This document shows, in pieces, positions 55,501 through 64,000 of a DNA stretch of 64,000 nt (within the stretch, counting starts at the first letter, position 1; every line of letters starts with the position of its first letter). The DNA is taken from contig CASHSZ010000052.1 in the NCBI GenBank assembly GCA_949358305.1, forward strand, positions 1 to 64,000, in the 5' to 3' direction. Both the position numbers and the translations under genes were made by a program. The notes beneath the pieces were generated by a model, which worked only from the letters and a program-made list of their open reading frames with translations, did no database searches and was not told the DNA's origin. Source of the stretch: Strigamia acuminata (taxonomy: Eukaryota > Arthropoda > Chilopoda > Geophilomorpha > Linotaeniidae).

Positions 55501-58500
55501 TGGTTGGATGTTTCTAAAACTTACATTGGAGCCTTCTACTAGGGTTTAAACACTATTACTGAACATTCAGAGACATTGGTCTTGTGGTGTTTGTGCTAAG
55601 TCAACTGTGATGAGATCAAAAGTCTATTCTCCCAAATCATCGGTTGGATGTTTCTAAAACTTACATTGGAGCCTTCTACTAAGGTTTAAACACTATTTCT
55701 GAACATTCAGAGACATTGGACTTGTGGTGTTTGTGCTAAGTCAACTGTGATGAGATCAAAAGTCTATTCTCCCAAATCATTGCTTGGATGTTGCTAAAAC
55801 TTACATTGAAGGCTTCTACTAAGGTTTAAATACTATTTCTGAACGTTCAGAGACATTGGTCTTGTGGTGTTTGTGCTAAGTCAACTGTGATGAGATCAAA
55901 AGTCTATTCAACCAAATCATCGCTTGGATGTTGCTAAAACTTACATTGAAGGCTTCTACTAAGGTTTAAACACTATTTCTGAACATTCAGAGACATTGGT
56001 CTTGTGGTGTTTGTGCTAAGTCAACTGTGATGAGATCAAAAGTCGATTCTCCCAAATCATCGGTTGGATGTTTCTAAAACTTACATTGGAGCCTTCTACT
56101 AAGGTTTAAACACTATTTCTGAACATTCAGAGACATTGGTCTTGTGGTGTTTGTGCTAAGTCAACTGTGATGAGATCAAAAGTCGATTCTCCCAAATCAT
56201 CGGTTGGATGTTTCTAAAACTTACATTGGAGCCTTCTACTAAGGTTTAAACACTATTTCTGAACATTCAGAGACATTGGTCTTGTGGTGCTTGTGCTAAG
56301 TCAACTGTGATGAGATCAAAAGTCTATTCTCCCAAATCATTGGTTGGATGTTTCTAAAACTTACATTGGAGCCTTCTACTAAGGTTTAAACACTATTTCT
56401 GAACATTCAGAGACATTAATCTTGTGGTGTTTGTGCTAAGTCAACTGCGATGTGAAATAAGCTCAAAATTTTTTTTTCAAATTTTATTGCTTGGGTGTTG
56501 CTAAAACTTATATTGAAGGCTTCTACTAAGGTTTAAACACTATTTCTAAACATTCAGAGACATTGGTCTTGTGGTGTTTGTGCTAAGTCAACTGCGATGT
56601 GAAATGAGCTCAAAATTTTTTTTTCAAAATTTAATGCTTGGGTGTTGCTAAAACTTATATTGAAGGCTTCTACTAAGGTTTAAACACTATTTCTGAACAT
56701 TCAGAGACATTGGTCTTGTGGTGTTTGTGCTAAGTCAACTGTGATGAGATCAAAAGTCTATTCTCCCAAATCATCGGTTGGATGTTTCTAAAACTTACAT
56801 TGGAGCCTTCTACTAAGGTTTAAACACTATTTCTGAACATTCAGAGACATTGGACTTGTGGTGTTTGTGCTAAGTCAACTGTGATGAGATCAAAAGTCTA
56901 TTCTCCCAAATCATCGGTTGGATGTTTCTAAAACTTACATTGGAGCCTTCTACTAAGGTTTAAACACTATTTCTGAACATTCAGAGACATTGGACTTGTG
57001 GTGTTTGTGCTAAGTCAACTGTGATGAGATCAAAAGTCTATTCTCCCAAATCATTGGTTGGATGTTTCTAAAACTTACATTGGAGCCTTCTACTAGGGTT
57101 TAAACACTATTACTGAACATTCAGAGACATTGGTCTTGTGGTGTTTGTGCTAAGTCAACTGTGATGAGATCAAAAGTCTATTCTCCCAAATCATCGGTTG
57201 GATGTTTCTAAAACTTACATTGGAGCCTTCTACTAAGGTTTAAACACTATTTCTGAACATTCAGAGACATTAATCTTGTGGTGTTTGTGCTAAGTCAACT
57301 GCGATGTGAATTGAGCTCAAAATTTTTTTTTCAAAATTTATTGCTTGGGTGTTGCTAAAACTTATATTGAAGAGTTCTACTAAGGTTTAAACACTATTTC
57401 TGAACATTCAGAGACATTGGACTTGTGGTGTTTGTGCTAAGTCAACTGTGATGAGATCAAAAGTCTATTCAACCAAATCATCGCTTGGATGTTGCTAAAA
57501 CTTACATTGAAGGCTTCTACTAAGGTTTAAACACTATTTCTGAACATTCAGAGACATTGGTCTTGTGGTGTTTGTGCTAAGTCAACTGTGATGAGATCAA
57601 AGTCTATTCTCCCAAATCATTGGTTGGATGTTTCTAAAACTTACATTGGAGCCTTCTACTAAGGTTTAAACACTATTTCTGAACATTCAGAGACATTGGT
57701 CTTGTGGTGTTTTGTGCTAAGTCAACTGTGATGAGATCAAAAGTCTATTCTCCCAAATCATTGGTTGGATGTTTCTAAAACTTACATTGGAGCCTTCTAC
57801 TAGGGTTTAAACACTATTACTGAACATTCAGAGACATTGGTCTTGTGGTGTTTGTGCTAAGTCAACTGTGATGAGGTCAAAAGTCTATTCTCCCAAATCA
57901 TTGGTTGGATGTTTCTAAAACTTACATTGGAGCCTTCTACTAAGGTTTAAACACTATTTCTGAACATTCAGAGACATTGGACTTGTGGTGTTTGTGCTAA
58001 GTCAACTGTGATGAGATCAAAAGTCTATTCTCCCAAATCATTGGTTGGATGTTTCTAAAACTTACATTGGAGCCTTCTACTAGGGTTTAAACACTATTAC
58101 TGAACATTCAGAGACATTGGACTTGTGGTGTTTGTGCTAAGTCAACTGTGATGAGATCAAAAGTCTATTCAACCAAATCATCGCTTGGATGTTGCTAAAA
58201 CTTACATTGAAGGCTTCTACTAAGGTTTAAACACTTTTTCTGAACATTCAGAGACATTGGTCTTGTGGTGTTTGTGCTAAGTCAACTGTGATGAGATCAA
58301 AAGTCTATTCTCCCAAATCATCGGTTGGATGTTTCTAAAACTTACATTGGAGCCTTCTACTAAGGTTTAAACACTATTTCTGAACATTCAGAGACATTGG
58401 TCTTTTGGTGTTTGTGCTAAGTCAACTGTGATGAGATCAAAAGTCTATTCTCCCAAATCATCGGTTGGATGTTTCTAAAACTTACATTGGAGCCTTCTAC

Positions 58501-59688
58501 TAAGGTTTAAACACTATTTCTGAACATTCAGAGACATTGGTCTTGTGGTGTTTGTGCTAAGTCAACTGTGATGAGATCAAAAGTCTATTCAACCAAATCA
58601 TCGGTTGGATGTTTCTAAAACTTACATTGGAGCCTTCTACTAAGGTTTAAACACTATTTCTGAACATTCAGAGACATTGGACTTGTGGTGTTTGTGCTAA
58701 GTCAACTGTGATGAGATCAAAAGTCTATTCTCCCAAATCATTGCTTGGATGTTGCTAAAACTTACATTGAAGGCTTCTACTAAGGTTTAAATACTATTTC
58801 TGAACGTTCAGAGACATTCGTCTTGTGGTGTTTGTGCTAAGTCAACTGTGATGAGATCAAAAGTCTATTCAACCAAATCATCGCTTGGATGTTGCTAAAA
58901 CTTACATTAAAGGCTTCTACTAAGGTTTAAACACTATTTCTGAACATTCAGAGACATTGGTCTTGTGGTGTTTGTGCTAAGTCAACTGTGATGAGATCAA
59001 AAGTCGATTCTCCCAAATCATCGGTTGGATGTTTCTAAAACTTACATTGGAGCCTTCTACTAAGGTTTAAACACTATTTCTGAACGTTCAGAGACATTGG
59101 TCTTGTGGTGTTTGTGCTAAGTCAACTGTGATGAGATCAAAAGTCTATTCAACCAAATCATCGCTTGGATGTTGCTAAAACTTACATTGAAGGCTTCTAC
59201 TAAGGTTTAAACACTATTTCTGAACATTCAGAGACATTGGTCTTGTGGTGTTTGTGCTAAGTCAACTGTGATGAGATAAAAAGTCGATTCTCCCAAATCA
59301 TCGGTTGGATGTTTCTAAAACTTACATTGGAGCCTTCTACTAAGGTTTAAACACTATTTCTGAACGTTCAGAGACATTGGTCTTGTGGTGTTTGTGCTAA
59401 GTCAACTGTGATGAGATCAAAAGTCGATTCTCCCAAATCGTCGGTTGGATGTTTCTAAAACTTACATTGGAGCCTTCTACTAAGGTTTAAACACTATTTC
59501 TGAACATTCAGAGACATTGGTCTTTTGGTGTTTGTGCTAAGTCAACTGTGATGAGATCAAAAGTCTATTCTCCCAAATCATTGGTTGGATGTTTCTAAAA
59601 CTTACATTGGAGCCTTCTACTAAGGTTTAAACACTATTTCTGAACATTCAGAGACATTGGTCTTGTGGTGTTTGTGCTAAGTCAACTG
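49528..59688 (+). repeat. 140-bp satellite array, right (about 72 monomers)
   Basis: Continuation of the array left of Copia. The poly-T subtype occurs after ~50640, 50820, 51210, 53740, 54310, 55010, 56420, 56600 and 57270. A large internal duplication is marked by shared rare variants: offset 5780 bp for 49533-~51100 against 55313-~56880, and 6060 bp for ~51120-53628 against ~57180-59688 (tcttttggtg at 52333/58393 and 53461/59521; gtgttttgtgctaag at 51646/57706; gatgaggtcaa at 51811/57871; gagataaaaagtcg at ~53213/59273). Two extra monomers account for the offset change. No gene. Confidence 0.97.
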
Positions 59689-61267
59689 TGTAGCAAACAA
59701 CCTTGGATCTCACAGGGGAGGACTGGCGAATTGGTCACCAAACTCTGGAAACCGCCCGAGACTGTATAGTGGTTGATGAAACAAGCTGAAATCCTTTCTC
59801 TGAGCCCAAGCCTAACTTGAAGAAGGATTAGGCCTGACTGTATGAAACTAGGCCTAACTGCATTTAGATGAAGTGATTGGCAAAACCTCTTTAGCTGCTG
59901 GGTAGAAATTCTGTGCTCCCAGGGAGGAGGAGAGCAGGCAAAGCTCTCTACTCACAAGTCATCCTGTTTATTGAAGTAAAATAAACCCAGGAATAATTTA
60001 TCCAAAGAAGGAGGAAAAACATCAACTGGCTTTAATACTTAACAACTGATAACAACTGAGTTGCTTCTTTAGCAACCTACTCTTAACAACTGGTCACCTG
60101 ATTACAATAAATGTCAGTGACCAAACAATACAGATTTGAATAATAACAATAGTGCCAACAAGGTTTCCGTATATAGACAACAGATGTCAAACTTAACATA
60201 AATAAAGGCAAAACTTAACCTAACACCTTGAAAACAGTATGACCTGTGCAAACAGCACTTCACTTAAACTTAACAGATAATTCAAAGGCTAAAACTAACA
60301 TTAACTGCACTCAAAACACAATGCTGAGCCCAAACCCCAATTGCCACCAAAAGAGGGCGCAAAGTGTCACAAACCTTAACCCGTAACAACCATACAATAA
60401 CAAAGGTAAAAGCTTAGATTAACAACCCTTAATATTGGTAATTTATACAAACAATAACTAGTAAATATTCCCTATGTCCAGGTCTCCTCAAAACCCCAAA
60501 AGAAATAATAACAGGGCAACAGTGCAGCACCAAATCCAAGATGGCGACCATGCAACTGCTAAAATGACGTGAATGGAGCCAAACAAGGTCGCGAGCGACT
60601 CACAGGCCTTCTCAACGATGGATCTGCGTCTTAGAACGGTCAGTACAGCTTTCCCAGTGCTTGGGCATTGAAACCCGACCAATTCAACTCATTTGCAGGA
60701 CCCACACGACCACGAGAGGCGTCGCAAGGCGTACGCTCACGCCCGACGCTCGCAAACGCTCACAAACGATGTCCAACGCCCATCCAGCGACCCAAGACAC
60801 CTGTGGACTACCTTAAACACCAATACAAGTTAGTATAAATTAAATCACAAGCAAAATAAGCACCAAAAACTACAATTGTGCTTATTTCAGGTTCTTCCCA
60901 TCTCCCAGTTCACTTGCGCTATGGCGGCCATCTTGCCGATGCACGCCTATCTCCTTCGCAAGTGAACTGGAAACAGGAGAGAACTTACAAATACTAGAAA
61001 TAACTCAGAAACGTGAAAAAGACACATAAATTAATTACAAAAGACTAAAAACACAACTTTCAAACATTCCAGGTGTGGCAGGCGAAGTGACAACCCTCTT
61101 GAACTACCAGGATCGTGACAACAAAGCGGCAAACCAACTGGGCATGTCAGATATGTGTTAAAAATCTATCTAAACTTGACAACAAAATTAAAAAGCCTTT
61201 TCTTTCTTTCAGAAGATGAACAACGTGAAATCTCCAGATCCTTTTTGTTGCGTTCTTGCTCGCAACA
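59689..61267 (-). mobile_element. BEL4 3' LTR
   Basis: 1579 bp, TGTAGC...GCAACA, homologous end to end with the BEL2 LTRs with scattered substitutions and small indels (for example 'acaactgagttgc' at ~60053), so older or a different subfamily. It keeps the 'aagatggcgacc' (~60538) and 'atggcggccatcttg' (~60919) motifs. Confidence 0.93.
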
Positions 61268-63650
61268 TCGCTGCCGGCCAAAAAAGAAGAGAGCAGCCGC
61301 CCTGAAGGAACCGCATTCATGAAGAAAAGACCGAGCATACTGACTTTCACCATGCCTATATCCCTTGGCAAGAATCCACAACGAATCATAGAACCCCTTT
61401 TCCCAAATCGAAAATATATTGACTCTTCTGTTAACAATACATTAACATGAACAGGAGCGGGTCCCCTGAAACGAGAAGATCCTAGACATACTGCAAAATA
61501 ACCGGACTCTAACCTGCAACTCGTAATACAAAGAAACGACTAACAATCACAAAAAAAAGAGCTTGTCTCTCCCATAGAGATTGACCTGCAGTCAACTTTG
61601 GGAAACTGAGACCCCCAACCAATGGGGTCAGTCAACGACAAGACACCACTAAACCACGAATAACCTTAAAGCTAAACTAACGAACCGACTTCTCATACAC
61701 TTCCTTTAAGAGGTAGTTTGAATCCTCAGACAAAATTCGCCCCTAAAGACACCGACTTACGCAAGCACCTGAGCTCAGCCATTGATCCATTCAGGAAGCC
61801 TGCCAAAGTTGACATCAAACTGAAACGAAAATGCCGCAGAAAGCTAAAGCAGATTCCTATCTAACTAAGCAAAAAACAACCAATTCATCGTTGGGACGCC
61901 AAGCGACCAACCTAAACAGGCGATCAACTCACGACTTGATGATAAACAACCAGCCAAGCCAGCGACCGTCCACTCAGGCGGCAACTCACTGCAAAGATAA
62001 ACTCGTGCCCAATTTCCTTTAAACTAAATATCTTCCACTAGAAAGAACTAAACTAAACTGTGTAATGAACCAAAATAACAATTGGAACCAATAATACGCA
62101 ATGTCAAAGAACACACCCCCAGTCTAACTACACCTGAAAAATCAAGAAAACTGTGCTCACTTTTTAAAAAACAGTTACCTGTTGACATTGCAGAAAACGA
62201 AACCCCTCCCTTAGTGAAATCTTCATTCAAACCTCTCTAGAACTCTCACAACGAGAAGCGGCCACTTAAATTTAAGACAAGTAACTTCAATCGTGCCCCA
62301 CCCGACTAGTAGTACAAAATCTTTTCTCAATTTTTTTCCACTACAAGCAGGGCTCTGCTAAACTAACACAAGACAAGCCAAAAATTTGAATCTAAGAGCG
62401 CACAACACATAATTCCTTTTTTTAACGAAAAACTAGGGGTATCCCCTGACACTGCGAATTATCCTCAATGCTTTCTCCTCATTCGACCTTCTCTCTGGCT
62501 AACATCTCAGCTAAACCTTCCTTCCTATCATAACCCATTTTCCTCCCGACAGAAGAAGAATGCTGCCACGGCGTTTAAACCACTAATGCCGGAGCCAGAA
62601 AAGGTCGAAAAAAAACAACATCTGTGAATTTCTTTGTGAGAGAAACCCACCTTTTTAAAGGTATAAACTATGAATTAACTAACCTTTGACTAACTAAGCT
62701 TTTATCTCAGAAGACTTCCGCGAGTATCTGATACGCCACTAACTTCAACCCCATGGTCGTGTGACCGTCAGACTCGTCGCAAAAAGCTCCGAAATCAAAC
62801 ACTAACAAAAAAGGCTAATTACTAATTTCTACTATATCGTCGCCTCTACGTTCTCCTATTGGAAGCTAGCCCAAGGGGACTCGAAATCACGACTTACTCT
62901 TCATTTCTAACCTCTGCCCTTTTCTCTCATGAACCCCAAAAAAACTTGTGCACCTGTGTTCAGCCAAAAACACTTGTGCTTCTCTGCTCAAAACTTTGGG
63001 TAGGAGGGGGCGTGAAAACAAGTTGCGATCCACTCAACTTTGATCGCACATCTCCCAATGCTTGACGCATCTGACGAATTAACTGACTCAATCTCATGCA
63101 TAGGCAAAAAGAAACCCGGATCCAAAGGAGGAGAAGACTTCCTTGCACAATCTAAGTACCAAGGCAAAGTTTACTGCCCATCTCGGACGAGCAATGGACA
63201 AGACCGAAAGTTGAACAGTGCTCAGAAGCTCAGGAGAACGTGAGCAACAGGAATTAAAGTATGGTGATGAAGTTCACCCTCTAAAACCGATTAGCTCCTC
63301 GTGTATTGGGTCCAATAACACGAGTGTCCACCAGAGAACCGACACGCCCAAAAAACAGTTCCGTTCCATCCCCCGCGAGACCGAAACCATGCCCCGACTG
63401 ACGAGGACCCTCAAGAACTTTACCCCATGCACCTTGAGTAAGTATACGAAACTAAACCAAAAAAAAAACGCGTGGCTCTGCCTAAAAGAGAAAAGAATAT
63501 AGAATCCCTGGCCCTTTCTCACATCAAGGTTGTTGGACTCGCACCTTGTCACTAAGGGCGAGTGTACCCTGTCCTAGAACAACCGAGAAAGTGAAAGAAC
63601 TCTGCTTCTGGGCTCCTAACCTTTCACTAACCCTAATGCTTGCACAAAAG
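61268..63650 (-). other. BEL4 internal region, no gene seen
   Basis: Starts tcgctgccggcc, as other BEL interiors next to the 3' LTR. Only short unrelated frames on both strands. An imperfect hairpin lies at ~63298-63324 (ctcgtgtattgg / ccaataacacgag). Confidence 0.7.
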
Positions 63651-63654
63651 TGCT

Positions 63655-63848
63655 TGCTTAAGCCTGATAGACTAAACTATCAATCGCTTAAGAAGACTCT
63701 AATTCGCTTAAGCCTGACGGACTTAACTATCATCCGCTTAAAAAACCTCTTATTCGCTTAAGCCTGACGGACTGAACTATCATCCGCTTAAGACCATCTA
63801 ATTGCTTAAGCCTGACTGACTTAACTATCATCCGCTTAAGACTCTCTA
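63655..63848 (+). repeat. ~50-bp tandem repeat, four copies
   Basis: Unit of about 50 bp with cgcttaagcctgacggac and ttaactatcatccgcttaag; copies begin near 63655, 63706, 63756 and 63805 and differ by a few bases. Confidence 0.8.
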
Positions 63849-63852
63849 AATG

Positions 63853-63990
63853 CTTTTTCTATGGGTTTGTTGGGCCACCGTTAACCAACTAAAACCTTTT
63901 TCTTTGGGTTTGTTGGGCCACCGTTAACCAACTAAAACCTTTTTCTTCGGGTTTGACGGACCAACTGTTAACCGACTAAAGCCATTTTTT
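63853..63990 (+). repeat. ~45-bp tandem repeat, three copies
   Basis: Unit tttttctttgggtttgttgg followed by gccaccgttaaccaactaaaacc; the third copy is diverged (gggtttgacggaccaactgt). May continue past the window. Confidence 0.8.
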
Positions 63991-64000
63991 CCAACTCGGG

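Larger units (their letters stand above)
59689..64000 (-). mobile_element. BEL4: BEL2-family LTR element, partial (runs off window)
   Basis: 3' LTR at 59689-61267 plus ≥2.7 kb of internal sequence, inserted in the satellite after …gtcaactg. The LTR family is that of BEL2 but the internal region shown has no pol, where BEL2 already has its pol stop 52 bp from the LTR. So BEL4 is a non-coding relative or a rearranged copy. The target duplication cannot be checked because the far end is outside. Confidence 0.85.

Overview
The window is a block of eukaryotic, AT-rich, repeat-only DNA, most likely from an arthropod or other invertebrate. This is inferred from the mix of BEL/Pao (a metazoan-restricted group), Ty3/Gypsy and Ty1/Copia retrotransposons, tRNA-His primed BEL elements, a Copia element primed by initiator tRNA-Met, and long arrays of a 140-bp satellite. 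The species cannot be named from the sequence. I see no host gene, tRNA or rRNA gene.

Layout. 1-5699: a BEL element (BEL1, minus strand) with a gag-protease ORF fused directly to its 3' LTR (pol missing), a leader, a tRNA-His primer site and a 5' LTR. 5702-6240: short satellite block. 6241-7825: a lone LTR of the BEL1 family with about 60 bp of internal sequence. 7826-18408: satellite array, about 75 monomers. 18409-49527: one compound insertion in the satellite (below). 49528-59688: satellite array, about 72 monomers, containing an internal ~4-kb duplication. 59689-64000: 3' LTR and a non-coding internal region of another BEL element (BEL4), running off the window.

The compound insertion is a nest of five elements, each boundary supported by a target-site duplication. 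A Copia element (LTR 165 bp, TSD GTGTT) entered the satellite. A long-terminal-inverted-repeat element of about 2.6 kb native length (18531-44933 with its guests, TSD GTAC) entered the Copia 3' LTR. A full-length BEL element (BEL2, 18832-28049, TSD AGTC) entered its left arm. A second, non-coding BEL-like element (BEL3, 28562-43114, TSD CCAT) entered further in. A Gypsy element (34316-42753, TSD GTAT) entered the 5' LTR of BEL3. The uninterrupted right arm of the inverted-repeat element gives the empty sites that prove the order.

BEL2 has one open 1758-residue Gag-Pol frame with every catalytic motif and LTR copies that look identical, so it may be recently active. The Gypsy element has separate gag and pol frames joined by a GGGAAAC -1 frameshift site at the gag stop. 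Copia is open except for one frame break. All seven LTR elements lie on the minus strand. With the satellite context this suggests a one-strand transposon trap (possible piRNA cluster), which is a hypothesis. Coordinates were read by eye; LTR 'identity' is by visual comparison, not alignment.
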